Notes: a model not told the origin generated them from the letters alone. A stretch of 43,893 nt of DNA from an uncultured Burkholderiaceae bacterium (GCA_937871985.1 CALMPB010000348.1:1-43893); one strand, 5' to 3'. Counted from the first letter of the stretch, positions 1-9,334 are shown. Numbers and translations: made by a program.

Positions 1-1
1 C

Positions 2-541
2 AAAAACACAAGCAACCGGTACGGCTCGCTGCCGATCGGCCTGCACTGGGTCATGTTTCTATTTCTGGTCGCGGTGTATGTGGCGATCAATCTGCATGGC
101 TACCAGCCCAAGGGCAGCGCCTTGCGGGCGGCGATGCTGAACTGGCACTTCGGGCTTGGCCTGTGCGTTCTCGTGCTGATCGTGGTGCGCATCGGCGCGC
201 GCTTCTCAAGCGGGCCCGCCCCGCTCATTGCGCCTCCCATACCGCGCTGGCAGAAGCTTTTGGCCGGCATCATGCATTTTGCGCTGTATGCCTTCATGCT
301 CGGCATGCCGGTGCTGGGATGGGTTGCCATCAGCGCAAAAGGCAGTCCGGTGCATTTTTTCGGCTGGCAACTGCCGATGCTGATCGGCCCCGACAAGGCG
401 CTGTACAAATCGCTGAAGGAAGTTCACGAAACAATAGGCACCATAGGCTACTACCTGATAGGCCTGCATGTGGCGGCCGCCCTGGGCCACCACTACGTGA
501 TGCGCGACAACACTCTGCTGCGGATGCTGCCTGGGCGTTGA
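2..541 (+). CDS. Cytochrome b561 (5' end outside window)
   Basis: The frame is open to the window edge and its first readable residues, NTSNRYGSLPIGLHW, match the usual N-terminus of prokaryotic cytochrome b561, so only a few codons are missing; the ATG at 53 is internal. About four hydrophobic segments follow, with candidate haem-ligand histidines near the start (LHW), in LNWHFG, in MHFALY and in the terminal LHVAAALGHH. In this family the protein is a small di-haem membrane cytochrome that passes electrons between quinol and periplasmic or membrane partners. The length (about 179 residues visible) is normal. The next gene is convergent. Family call is secure; the electron partner is unknown. 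Confidence 0.88.
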   Translation, partial: KNTSNRYGSLPIGLHWVMFLFLVAVYVAINLHGYQPKGSALRAAMLNWHFGLGLCVLVLIVVRIGARFSSGPAPLIAPPIPRWQKLLAGIMHFALYAFMLGMPVLGWVAISAKGSPVHFFGWQLPMLIGPDKALYKSLKEVHETIGTIGYYLIGLHVAAALGHHYVMRDNTLLRMLPGR

Positions 542-574
542 AAAGCCGGCGAATCCAGCCCTCGGCGACGCGGG

Positions 575-1513
575 CTAGGCAGACGCCATCTCACGCATCT
601 CGCTTGGCGTCATGCCATAGCGGTTGCGGAACATACGGTTGAAGGTCGAGGGATCGAGGAAGCCGCAGCGTGCCGATATCTGTCCGATGCTGAGGTCGAG
701 AGCAGGTCTTAGCGCAAGCATGCTCCGAGCCCTGTCCAGCCGCGCCGCCCAGATGGACGCAGCCACGGATTCGGGTTGTCCGGCAAAGGCACGATAGAGC
801 TCGGAACGCGAGCATCCCACGGCCGCGGCAATGTGCGCGGGCGACAGTTCCGTATCGGTGTGGCGCTGGTCAATGATGATCCGGGCAACAGCGAGAATGT
901 CATTGGGCAGCAACTCCCCCGCATTGTCGGCGGCAGTGCGCAGCAGCGCGCAGGCCAGATCCACCGCCGCATCGATCGCGGCTTTGCGCTCGGTGAGGGA
1001 CATACTGCGCATGCGTCTTGCCGTCAGGGCCATATGCGACGCGAGCAGTTCAGCCAGCCCGTGTTGATCGAGGCGCGTGCCGCCAAGCATTATGGCCCTG
1101 CGGCCGGCAACGGCGGTGACCCGTTCGCGCGGTATGACGATGGCGATTTCGCGATGGGGTGACCATTCGGCGCGCACCGGCCGCGCAAAATCGGTGACAT
1201 AAAGATTCCCCGCCGCCAAGGTGCGATCATTACCGTTCTGATTGATCCGTGACGGGCCGTCGACGAGCAGGCCGACATAGATCTCGTCGCCGCCGTCACT
1301 GGTGCATCGTTGCGAACTACGCTCGACGCGGATCGCATCCGACGTGTGGTCCCAGAACTCGCCGAGGTGACCTTGTGCTCGCAGCAGACGACCGAAGAAA
1401 CCGGACTTCGCGCCTATTCCGGAAATCGACATGCGGCACAACACATTGGTGCTCCAGTAATCGAGACGCTCTTTCGCCTCTACTTTGCCCGTGTCGAACT
1501 CAGTGATCTCCAT
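575..1513 (-). CDS. AraC-family transcriptional regulator
   Basis: A 312-residue protein. The N-terminal two thirds resemble the AraC-binding-like sensor domain of NphR/FeaR-type activators. The last ~100 residues form the double helix-turn-helix DNA-binding domain, ending in the family signature around GFLDPSTFNRMFRNRYGMTPSEMRE. The ATG at 1513 gives a complete domain; its upstream Shine-Dalgarno (GGAA) is weak. The gene is divergent from the autotransporter gene beginning near 1691, and the 177-bp AT-richer gap between them would hold both promoters. It could therefore control the autotransporter, but nothing in the sequence proves it. The inducer is unknown. It ends about 35 bp from the convergent cytochrome b561 gene. 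Confidence 0.85.
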   Translation of the reverse strand: MEITEFDTGKVEAKERLDYWSTNVLCRMSISGIGAKSGFFGRLLRAQGHLGEFWDHTSDAIRVERSSQRCTSDGGDEIYVGLLVDGPSRINQNGNDRTLAAGNLYVTDFARPVRAEWSPHREIAIVIPRERVTAVAGRRAIMLGGTRLDQHGLAELLASHMALTARRMRSMSLTERKAAIDAAVDLACALLRTAADNAGELLPNDILAVARIIIDQRHTDTELSPAHIAAAVGCSRSELYRAFAGQPESVAASIWAARLDRARSMLALRPALDLSIGQISARCGFLDPSTFNRMFRNRYGMTPSEMREMASA

Positions 1514-1690
1514 GGTCGAAATTCCGATACCTTATATAGAATTCAGTAGCAAATATACCAAACTACGAGTCCAGGGAAGAGCCTGGATTCGCAGAATCCC
1601 GCTACCTCGTCGGTCATCGCCGGGACGCCCAGTCAATGACCTGGGACGCTGGATCATTGAGCGCCTGGAGCCTTGATCCTACTATGCGCC
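1514..1690. promoter_or_regulatory. Divergent promoter region, AraC regulator / autotransporter
   Basis: A 177-bp gap between two divergent genes. The half next to the regulator is AT-rich (around TTATATAGAATTC and AAATATACC, 1530-1560), suitable for divergent promoters. No clear -35/-10 pair or operator repeat was recognised. Confidence 0.4.
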
Positions 1691-4663
1691 ATGACCAAAT
1701 TTCAATCTGCCAGAGTCCCAAGGGGTCTCAAGTCCCGCATCCATGCTTTTCGCAATTTGGCCGCCATCGTCCTGGCAATGGCCTCCGTTGGCGGAAGCCT
1801 TGATGCGCGGGCACAGACGGTCGCCACGTCAGGCGATGTAGACCCAACGCCATCTCCGAACCCAAGTCCATCCTGGAACCTCATCGGATTGCCTCTTTAT
1901 GTAGGTAAGTCCGGCAACGGCATGCTGAGCATCACAAACGGCGGTAGCGTTTCCAGCAGCTATGGGCGAGTCGGGTTCGACGTCGGCGCCGTCGGCTTGG
2001 TGACGGTCGATGGTGCAAATTCGACATGGGCCAATAGCTACAGCGTCTCTGTCGGCACTTCGGGCACCGGTACGCTAAGCATTACGCATGGGGGCAGCGT
2101 TTCCAACACGAATGCCCGGGTCGGATCCATCGCCGGCTCCGTCGGCGCAGTGACGGTCGATGGCGCGGGGTCGAAATGGATCAATAACGATTTCCTTTCT
2201 GTCGGCAGCGACGGCACCGGCACGCTAAGTATCACGCAAGGGGGCAGCGTTTCCAGCACGAATGCCTGGGTCGGATCCGGCGCCGACGCCGTCGGCTCGG
2301 TGAAGGTCGATGGCGTGGGGTCGAAATGGAGCAATAGCGATGACCTTGTTGTTGGCAGTGACGGCACCGGCACGCTAAGCATTGCGCATGGGGGCAGCGT
2401 TTCCAACACAAAGGCCTGGGTCGGATCTGTCGCCGGCTCCGTCGGTGCGGTGACGGTCGATGGCGCGGGGTCGAAATGGATCAATAGCGACACCCTTATT
2501 GTCGGCAGTTACGGTGTCGGCACGCTAAACGTCACGAATGGCGGTAGCGTTTCCAACACAGATGGCTGGGTGGGGGCTTTCGCCGGCTCCGCCGGTGCTG
2601 TGACGGTCGACGGTGCAAATTCGACATGGACCAATAGAAACCTCTATATCGGCTCTTCTGGCACTGGCACGTTGGCTGTCACGAATGGCGGCAGCGTTTC
2701 CTCTGATCAAGGCGTTATCGGGATCGATGCTGGCTCCGTCGGCATGGTGATGATCGATGGTCCAAATTCGACATGGAACAGTAACTACGGCGTCTATGTC
2801 GGCTTATCTGGCACCGGCGCACTGACCATCGCGAATGGCGGTCGCGTTTCCGCAGCCTACGCAGCCATCAGTGCTGGAATTGGCAGCATAGGCACGCTCA
2901 ATATCGGCGCAGCGCCGGGCGAGACTCCTATGGCGGCCGGTGTCCTCGATACGCCAATCGTTATCTTCGGCGCAGAGACCGGCGCCATCAACTTCAACCA
3001 CACGAATACGGACTATGAATTCAAGCCCAACGTCAGCGGCACGGGAAGCGTCAACCAGCTCAGCGGCACAACCATCCTGACCGGAGCGAATACCTATACC
3101 GGGGGGACGGACATTCGGGGTGGCAGGCTGGTGGTCGATGGCTCGATCGTCTCGGCCTCGGTTGTGCATGGAGGCGGCACGCTCGCCGGTAACGGCACGG
3201 TCGGTTCGGTGACCGTCAAATCCGGCGGCACGCTATCGCCCGGCAACTCGATCGGCACACTTACCGTCAACGGCGATCTCGTCGTCGATGGCGGTGCGCA
3301 CTATTTGATCGAGACCGATCCGGCTGGCACGGCCTCCGATCTCGTCCATGTCACCGGCACGGCGACCCTGGGCGGTGGTTCGGTCAGTAATGCCGGCGGC
3401 TACAATCTGAGGTCGACCTATACCATCTTGACCGCCGACCAGGGTCTGTCGGGCAGCTTCTCGAACGTGACGTCGAATTTCGCCTTCCTCGATCCGACGC
3501 TTACTTATGACGCCAACAACGTCTATCTGAATCTCAAGCGCAACGGCGTGAAGTTCATTGATGCCGGCATGACCCGCAACCAGATTGCCACGGCCGGTGG
3601 ACTCGAGGGTATCGGCCTCAATGCCGGCAATCCTCTTTATGACGCGTTTGTGCAGTTGCCCGACGACAAGCCGCTGATCCGCGGTGCGCTCGAGCAACTC
3701 TCAGGAGAGATCCACGCCAGCGTCAAGAGCGCGCTGATCGAGGACAGCCGCTTCGTCCGCGAGGCGGCCGTGGGCCGTCTGCGCACCGCTTGTGACGATG
3801 TAGATTCAACTGCGGCAGCCGGAGTGTCCACTTTGAACAGCTGCCGCGCGGTGTGGGGCTATGGCTTCGGCGCCTGGGGCTCGACCGACAGCGACGGCAA
3901 TGCGGCGAAGCTCACGCATTCGACAGGCGGTTTCCTGATTGGGGCCGATACCACCGTCCTCGACACCTGGCGTGTCGGTGCGCTGGCCGGCTACAGCCGC
4001 ACTGACTTCGATGTGAACGATCGCTACGCCTCGGGTTCAAGCGATAACTACCATCTTGGCCTGTATGGCGGTACCAGTTGGGGCAAGCTCGGCTTCCGGT
4101 CTGGCCTTGCCTATAGCTGGAACGATACCGACACCTCTCGTTCGGTGGACTTCCCTGGTTTCAGCGACAGGCTCAAGGGGGGCTATCGTTCCGGCACCTT
4201 CCAGGTTTTTGGCGATCTCGGCTATCGTATCGACACGAGCATCGCTTCGTTCGAGCCTTTCGCCAGCCTTGCCTATGTCAACCTGAACACCGGCAGCTTC
4301 ACCGAGCTGGGCGGGGCCGCAGCATTGCATGCCAACAGCCAGAACACGAACGTCACCTTCGCCACGCTGGGGCTGCGTGCTTCGACCCGTTTCGAGGTGG
4401 GCGGCATGGCGGCGACCGCGCACGGCTCGCTGGGCTGGCAGCACGCGTTCGGCGACACCACGCCCTTGTCCACCCATGCCTTCGCCGCCAGCAATGCCTT
4501 CACTGTTGCGGGGGGCCCGATCGCCCAGGATGCGGCGCTTGTTGAGGCAGGTTTTGAAGTCAACCTCACGCGGTTCGCGACGCTGGGAGTCTTCTATAAC
4601 GGGCGGATCGCTTCTTCCTCACGGCAGAATGGCGTCAAGGCCAATCTCAACGTCAGGTTTTGA
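1691..4663 (+). CDS. Type Va autotransporter with T5SS/PEP-CTERM repeats
   Basis: A 990-residue surface protein if the ATG at 1691 is used; an in-frame TTG at 1673 lies only 2 bp after a GGAG and is less likely. A long signal peptide ends near DARA|QTV. It is followed by seven ~50-residue repeats of the type GTGTLSI..GGSVS....VG..AGSVGAVTVDG.GSKW (the T5SS/PEP-CTERM-associated repeat). Next is an autotransporter-associated beta-strand repeat (LTGANTYTGGTDIRGGRLVV). The last ~280 residues form the beta-barrel translocator, ending in a typical LNVRF. By family knowledge the repeats form a beta-helix passenger shown on the cell surface. No protease or lipase triad was noticed, so an adhesin or biofilm role is the default inference. 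Confidence 0.9.
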   Translation: MTKFQSARVPRGLKSRIHAFRNLAAIVLAMASVGGSLDARAQTVATSGDVDPTPSPNPSPSWNLIGLPLYVGKSGNGMLSITNGGSVSSSYGRVGFDVGAVGLVTVDGANSTWANSYSVSVGTSGTGTLSITHGGSVSNTNARVGSIAGSVGAVTVDGAGSKWINNDFLSVGSDGTGTLSITQGGSVSSTNAWVGSGADAVGSVKVDGVGSKWSNSDDLVVGSDGTGTLSIAHGGSVSNTKAWVGSVAGSVGAVTVDGAGSKWINSDTLIVGSYGVGTLNVTNGGSVSNTDGWVGAFAGSAGAVTVDGANSTWTNRNLYIGSSGTGTLAVTNGGSVSSDQGVIGIDAGSVGMVMIDGPNSTWNSNYGVYVGLSGTGALTIANGGRVSAAYAAISAGIGSIGTLNIGAAPGETPMAAGVLDTPIVIFGAETGAINFNHTNTDYEFKPNVSGTGSVNQLSGTTILTGANTYTGGTDIRGGRLVVDGSIVSASVVHGGGTLAGNGTVGSVTVKSGGTLSPGNSIGTLTVNGDLVVDGGAHYLIETDPAGTASDLVHVTGTATLGGGSVSNAGGYNLRSTYTILTADQGLSGSFSNVTSNFAFLDPTLTYDANNVYLNLKRNGVKFIDAGMTRNQIATAGGLEGIGLNAGNPLYDAFVQLPDDKPLIRGALEQLSGEIHASVKSALIEDSRFVREAAVGRLRTACDDVDSTAAAGVSTLNSCRAVWGYGFGAWGSTDSDGNAAKLTHSTGGFLIGADTTVLDTWRVGALAGYSRTDFDVNDRYASGSSDNYHLGLYGGTSWGKLGFRSGLAYSWNDTDTSRSVDFPGFSDRLKGGYRSGTFQVFGDLGYRIDTSIASFEPFASLAYVNLNTGSFTELGGAAALHANSQNTNVTFATLGLRASTRFEVGGMAATAHGSLGWQHAFGDTTPLSTHAFAASNAFTVAGGPIAQDAALVEAGFEVNLTRFATLGVFYNGRIASSSRQNGVKANLNVRF
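1904..2905 (+). repeat. Seven tandem ~150-bp repeats in autotransporter passenger
   Basis: The coding repeats recur about every 150 bp. The conserved core (GGCACCGGCACGCTAAGCAT or close) ends its GG near 2070, 2220, 2370 and 2520, then near 2667. The four copies between about 2053 and 2650 are nearly identical at DNA level, including synonymous positions; the first and the last two are more diverged. This points to recent expansion by recombination. Confidence 0.85.
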
Positions 4664-4723
4664 ACGATCGGGGAGGAGGGGAGATGTCAACGCGGCCACG
4701 CGCATCGAAGCCCGCAAGAAATA

Positions 4724-4797
4724 TGGAGGCGCAACTCGGAATCGAACCGGGGTACACGGATTTGCAATCCGCTGCATAACCACTCTGCCATTGCGCC
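4724..4797 (-). tRNA. tRNA-Cys (GCA)
   Basis: Read on the minus strand, the sequence folds into a full cloverleaf: acceptor GGCGCAA (4797-4791) with TTGCGCC (4734-4728), anticodon loop TTGCAAA with GCA at 4765-4763, and a T-loop GGTTCGATTCC. CCA is encoded at 4726-4724. The 3' end faces the autotransporter gene, so the autotransporter/AraC block lies on the side where tRNA-integrating elements usually sit. Confidence 0.96.
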
Positions 4798-4926
4798 AAT
4801 ACTTGGTTGGACTACGATAAGCCCAACAAGCTAAGCCCGCCATTCTACACTAAAAGGGGCGTTCCCGCCTATTGGCCGCGGTTCGGCTTCTATTTCGGCC
4901 TGGCGCCGCCATGGGTCGGGGGCGTT

Positions 4927-4955
4927 TTGGTGCTTGGCCGGCGATTGTGATAAAT
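4927..4955 (+). promoter_or_regulatory. Candidate promoter for the riboswitch-ribH transcript
   Basis: TTGGTG at 4927-4932, a 17-bp spacer, then ATAAAT at 4950-4955 preceded by TGTG. It lies about 45 bp before the FMN aptamer and is the best sigma70-like match in the gap after tRNA-Cys. Weak match, by eye only. Confidence 0.35.
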
Positions 4956-4997
4956 TCATTGCGCGGCGCTTTAGGCAATGGTGCAATGGCGCCGCAT

Positions 4998-5864
<867 letters not shown>

Positions 5865-5944
5865 CCCTTGTGTTCCGCCCGCTTGCCTGGGGCATGCCCT
5901 TGCCTATTACACTATCCGCGCCATCGTTCTATTTTTTTCCCGAC

Positions 5945-6778
5945 ATGACCATCACCATCAACGAAGACCTGCGCGCTTATATCGATCCCTTGACCGAGGA
6001 CGAGTTCGCGGCACTGGAAAGCAGTCTGCTGTCGGAGGGGTGTCGCGATGCGCTGGTGCTGTGGGGCGACCTTTTGGTGGATGGGCACAATCGCTACGTC
6101 ATTTGCCGCAAGCATGGCATTGCGTTCAATACGGTCCAGAACACGTCTTTCCGTTCGATGGAGGACGTGCATCTGTGGATGATCGACAATCATCTAGGAA
6201 GACGCAGCGTCTCGGACTTCCAGCGCGGTGTGCTTGCGCTGCGCAAGAAGGAAATCATGGCCGCGCGCCAGGCCCAGGTTCGAGCAAAAGAGGCGGCCGT
6301 CGAGCTTGCCGGCGCTGAATCGGCTGCTCAAAACAGGTCCCAGCCTGAACCGCCCTGGACGCGCGAAGCTGTTGCACGCGCAGCCCGCGTCAGCAGCGCC
6401 ACGCTGGGGCAAATTGAAAAAATCCAGAAGACGGCGGCGCCTGAGTTGGTCGGCGCGGTGAAGTCGGGCGTGATCTCCATCAATGCCGCGGCCGCGGTCG
6501 CTTCCCTGCCCAGCGAAAAGCAGGTGGCGGCAGTGGCCGGCGGCAAGAGGGAACTGCGCGAAGCGGCGCGGCAGGTGCGCGAGGCCAGAATGCCGCCGAA
6601 GCCTCGGCTCGAGCCCTTGCCCGGCGATGCCACACCCGATCAAATCGAGATTCACCGCCTGATGCAGTTAGTCGACACGCTTACCGAAGAACGCGATCAG
6701 TTGAAAAAGAAGGTGCAGCGCTTAACCATTGCCCTCGCGGAGGAGCGCGGTAAACAGCACGCTCCAGAAAGCCACTGA
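5945..6778 (+). CDS. Solitary ParB-like (ParB/Spo0J nuclease-domain) protein
   Basis: A 277-residue protein. Residues ~1-85 form a ParB-like N-terminal domain with a DGHNRYVICRKHGI motif in place of the GERR-type box of chromosomal ParB. The middle (residues ~120-200) has a KorB/HTH-like stretch (AVARAARVSSATLGQIEKIQ), and the last 50 residues are a charged coiled coil. The frame continues upstream into ribH, but homology begins at MTITINED, so 5945 is chosen; no strong SD is seen. No parA is adjacent, which argues against a working partition pair. Proteins of this kind are often labelled plasmid replication/partition related and occur in integrated elements. Function unknown; DNA binding is likely. 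Confidence 0.75.
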   Translation: MTITINEDLRAYIDPLTEDEFAALESSLLSEGCRDALVLWGDLLVDGHNRYVICRKHGIAFNTVQNTSFRSMEDVHLWMIDNHLGRRSVSDFQRGVLALRKKEIMAARQAQVRAKEAAVELAGAESAAQNRSQPEPPWTREAVARAARVSSATLGQIEKIQKTAAPELVGAVKSGVISINAAAAVASLPSEKQVAAVAGGKRELREAARQVREARMPPKPRLEPLPGDATPDQIEIHRLMQLVDTLTEERDQLKKKVQRLTIALAEERGKQHAPESH

Positions 6779-6796
6779 GTGCTTGGGGGGCATGCA

Positions 6797-6812
6797 GCGG
6801 CCGTACGGCCGC
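6797..6812. terminator. Perfect 16-bp GC palindrome between convergent genes
   Basis: GCGGCCGTACGGCCGC lies in the 51-bp gap between the convergent ParB-like and parvulin genes. It could fold in either transcript, but there is no T-run, so terminator function is only suggested by position. Confidence 0.4.
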
Positions 6813-6829
6813 CGCTCTGGCCGGCTGGA

Positions 6830-7111
6830 TCAGTCCTGGCGGCTGGTGACTTCGACCAGGTGGTAGCCGAACTGGGTTTTGACCGGGCCTTGCACGACGT
6901 TGACCGGCGCGCTGAATACGACGGTGTCGAATTCCTTGACCATTTGGCCGGGGCCGAACGAGCCCAGGTTGCCGCCGTCGCGGCCGGAGGGGCAACTGGA
7001 ATGTTCTTTGGCGACTTGCGCAAAGTCGGCGCCGTTTTCAATGGCGGTTTTCAGTTCGTTGCACTGTTCTTCGGTGGAAACCAGGATGTGGCGTGCTGTG
7101 GCTTGGGTCAT
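6830..7111 (-). CDS. Small parvulin-type peptidyl-prolyl isomerase
   Basis: A 93-residue single-domain PpiC/rotamase protein beginning MTQATARHILVSTEEQC. The ATG at 7111 is preceded by AGGA in AAAGGAACACT. Parvulin hallmarks are present: ARHILV at the start, the loop SSCPSGRDGGNLGSFGPGQMV, the FD in KEFDTVVF, and the end FGYHLVEVT. There is no signal peptide, so it should act in the cytoplasm, as the similarly sized E. coli PpiC does. It stands alone, convergent to the ParB-like gene. Family call firm; substrate unknown. Confidence 0.92.
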   Translation of the reverse strand: MTQATARHILVSTEEQCNELKTAIENGADFAQVAKEHSSCPSGRDGGNLGSFGPGQMVKEFDTVVFSAPVNVVQGPVKTQFGYHLVEVTSRQD

Positions 7112-7221
7112 GAGTAGTGTTCCTTTTTGATGAAGCAAAGAGAATACCTTAATTGGCGGATCGGCGTGTTTCGGCCATGGTTCGTCTTTGCTTGGTCAGG
7201 GCAATCCAGGCAGGGGTCCTG

Positions 7222-7253
7222 GGAGCATGGGCGGTGGAAACCGCCAACGCTCC
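7222..7253 (-). terminator. Hairpin after aminotransferase gene
   Basis: GGAGC...GCTCC encloses GGCGGT..ACCGCC with a four-base loop, starting at the aminotransferase stop codon (7253). Stable and well placed, but with no T-run on the minus strand; an intrinsic terminator without a U-tract or a 3'-end stabiliser. Confidence 0.5.
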
Positions 7254-8380
7254 TAGGCGATTTTGCTGATGGCCTTTGCCAGGTAGTCCACGGTTCGTTC
7301 GATGTGATGAAGCTTGTCCAGGCCGAACAGCCCGATGCGGAAGGTCTTGAAACCCTCGGGTTCGTCGCATTGCAGTGGTACGCCGGCGGCGGCCTGCACG
7401 CCCGCCTGCGCGAATTTCTTGGTGGAGTGTATGCCGTCGTCATTAGTGTAGCTGACCACCACCCCGGGAGCCTGGAAGCCTTCGGCGGCCACGCTTTTGA
7501 ATCCCCTTTTGGTCAGCATCGCCCGTACCTTGGCGCCCAGTTCCCGCTGGGCGTCGCGCAGCTTGCCGAAGCCCTCGGCCTCCATCTCGAGCATGGTTTT
7601 ATGTAGCGCGGTAAGGGCGTCGGTGGGCATGGTGGCATGGTAGGCATGGCCGCCTTGCTCGTAAGCCTGCATGATTTGCAGCCATTTGCGCAGGTCGCAG
7701 GCAAAGCTGGTGCTAGTCGTGGCGTCGATTTGCTTGCGGGCCTGGGCGCCAAGCATGACCAGGGCGCAGCATGCCGGGCCGCTCCAGCCCTTTTGCGGCG
7801 CGCTGATCAGCACGTCCACGCCGGTTTCCTTCATGTCGACCCAGATGGTGCCGGAGGCAATGCAGTCCAGCACGAAGAGGCCGCCGTGCTCGTGCACCGC
7901 TTCGGCCACCTTGCGGATATAGTCGTCCGGCAGCAGAATGCCGGACGCGGTTTCGACGTGGGGCGCGAACACCATGTCGGGCTTTTCGGACTTGATCGCG
8001 GCAAGCACTTCATCCAGCGGCGGCGGCGCGAAGGCGGCCTGCGGGCCGTTGGCCACCGGGCGCGCCTTGAGCACGGTCGTGCTGGCGGGAATGCCGCCCA
8101 TGTCGAAGATCTGGCTCCAGCGGAAGCTGAACCAGCCATTGCGGATGACCAGGCATTTTTTATTCGTGGCGAACTGCCGCGCCACCGCCTCCATGCCGAA
8201 CGTGCCGCTGCCCGGAACGATGATGGCCGCCTCGGCGTTGTAGACTTGCTTCAGTATGCGGGAGATGCCCCGCATGACGCCTTGAAAGGCGCCGGACATA
8301 TGATTGATGGCGCGGTCGGTGTAAACCACCGAATATTCCAGCAAGCCGTCGGGGTCGACATTGGGCAATAAGCTTGGCAC
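7253..8380 (-). CDS. Class V aminotransferase (alanine-glyoxylate type)
   Basis: A 375-residue PLP enzyme of fold type I, class V (serine-pyruvate / alanine-glyoxylate / 2-aminoethylphosphonate group). Visible features are the PGSGTFGMEA phosphate-binding region, the VLDCIASGTIW stretch with the PLP-ring aspartate, and the Schiff-base lysine in SAPQKGWSGP. The start is a GTG at 8380 with GGAG six bases upstream. It lies 66 bp behind the GntR regulator on the same strand, so the two may be co-transcribed from the operator-containing region near 9.2 kb. It could handle amino groups released by the neighbouring pathway, or be an unrelated housekeeping transaminase; the sequence does not decide. 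Confidence 0.85.
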   Translation of the reverse strand: MPSLLPNVDPDGLLEYSVVYTDRAINHMSGAFQGVMRGISRILKQVYNAEAAIIVPGSGTFGMEAVARQFATNKKCLVIRNGWFSFRWSQIFDMGGIPASTTVLKARPVANGPQAAFAPPPLDEVLAAIKSEKPDMVFAPHVETASGILLPDDYIRKVAEAVHEHGGLFVLDCIASGTIWVDMKETGVDVLISAPQKGWSGPACCALVMLGAQARKQIDATTSTSFACDLRKWLQIMQAYEQGGHAYHATMPTDALTALHKTMLEMEAEGFGKLRDAQRELGAKVRAMLTKRGFKSVAAEGFQAPGVVVSYTNDDGIHSTKKFAQAGVQAAAGVPLQCDEPEGFKTFRIGLFGLDKLHHIERTVDYLAKAISKIA

Positions 8381-8446
8381 GTTTGTCTCCAGGAAGAAAG
8401 GGCGGACTTCATTTTATGCCCTGAGGAAAGCAAGGGCGAAATCCGC

Positions 8447-9187
8447 TTATTCCGGCTTTTTGCCGCTTTCCGTCGAAGCCAGCGATCCGTTTTCGGCGAT
8501 CCGCTGGTAAGTGCGCTCCAAATGCTCGTCGGTCAGTTCGCAGAGGAGTTCGTAGTTGCGGGCGATGGCCGCCTTTTGCATGGCGACGTGTTCATTGTGC
8601 ACATTGCGAGTGGGCGAGGTCAGCGACAGGCAGATCTGCCGATAACGTTGCAGGTACAGGTAGACCGTGCGTCGAAAATGCAGCAGGCAGGGGGCATCGC
8701 AGGCCGAAACCAGGGCCTCGTGAAATTCCTGGTTCAAAAGCTCCCAGCCATCGATCGCTGATAGATCCCCTCCTTGAATGCGTTCGTGCAGGCGGCCAAG
8801 CTTGTAGACCGCTGAGACGACATCCGCTTCCCATTGCTCGTCGCCATTTTTCAAGGATTGCCGTAGCGCCTCTTTTTCCAGCAGTTTGCGCAGGTCGGTC
8901 AGGTCGCGCAGTTCCTTCAATGAAATCGGCGCGACGGCGAAACCCCGCCTGTCCATGCTGACGACCAGTCTTTCCGAAACCAGGCGGGACAGCGCTTCCC
9001 TGAGCGGCGTGGCTCCGATGCCATACGCGGTTCGCAGCAAGGCAATGCGCAGGCGCGTATTGGGCGCCAGGTTTCCCGCGATGATGTCGGCGCGAATACG
9101 TTGCCAAGCTATGCCGGCCAAGTCGCCATTGCCGGCCGGGTTTGGCGTTTCCGTGGGAAGTGCGAGGAGTTGGGCGTGTTCGAACAT
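8447..9187 (-). CDS. GntR-family (FCD/FadR subfamily) regulator
   Basis: A 246-residue protein. Residues ~25-85 are the GntR winged helix (RIRADIIAGNLAPNTRL, then ATPLREALSRLVSERLV). The rest is the all-helical FCD ligand domain (LTDLRKLLEKEALRQ; FHEALVSACD; HVAMQKAAIARN), which in this family often binds a carboxylic acid through a bound metal. The ATG at 9187 is preferred over a TTG at 9208 because GGGGA lies upstream. It is divergent from the ring-cleavage dioxygenase gene across a 147-bp AT-rich region holding ATCGAT-centred palindromes. It is the obvious candidate repressor of the catabolic block and of itself. Confidence 0.9.
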   Translation of the reverse strand: MFEHAQLLALPTETPNPAGNGDLAGIAWQRIRADIIAGNLAPNTRLRIALLRTAYGIGATPLREALSRLVSERLVVSMDRRGFAVAPISLKELRDLTDLRKLLEKEALRQSLKNGDEQWEADVVSAVYKLGRLHERIQGGDLSAIDGWELLNQEFHEALVSACDAPCLLHFRRTVYLYLQRYRQICLSLTSPTRNVHNEHVAMQKAAIARNYELLCELTDEHLERTYQRIAENGSLASTESGKKPE

Positions 9188-9225
9188 GATTGATCCCCGA
9201 TAGGCCAAAGCAAAATTTCTATTTT

Positions 9226-9237
9226 TTTATCGATAAA
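9226..9237. promoter_or_regulatory. Operator candidate 1, TTTATCGATAAA
   Basis: A perfect 12-bp palindrome in the divergent region between the GntR regulator and dioxygenase genes. It lies about 32 bp downstream of a perfect TATAAT (minus strand, 9274-9269) that could serve the regulator gene, a good place for autorepression. Confidence 0.6.
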
Positions 9238-9241
9238 GCTA

Positions 9242-9270
9242 TTGACTACATATAAATTAGCTCGTAGCAT
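9242..9270 (+). promoter_or_regulatory. Candidate promoter of dioxygenase operon
   Basis: TTGACT at 9242-9247, a 17-bp spacer, then TAGCAT at 9265-9270. The large palindrome at 9283-9298 would fall just downstream of the transcription start, where a repressor would block initiation. Confidence 0.5.
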
Positions 9271-9282
9271 TATATAACTAAA

Positions 9283-9312
9283 TTTTTATCGATAAAAAAT
9301 ATATACATCGAT
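9283..9312. promoter_or_regulatory. Operator candidates 2 and 3, paired ATCGAT sites
   Basis: TTTTTATCGATAAAAA (9283-9298) is a perfect 16-bp palindrome. A second, half-conserved site, ACATCGATAAAT (9305-9316), has its centre 19 bp further on. The same 19-bp pairing recurs upstream of the isomerase-FAH fusion gene near 19.3 kb. Confidence 0.65.
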
Positions 9313-9334
9313 AAATTTGCATAAGGAGGCAGGC

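Noticed and set aside
1904..2905. Regular repeats as a possible CRISPR or satellite array
   Set aside because: The 150-bp units are in frame and encode the known T5SS repeat; there are no short palindromic repeats with unique spacers.
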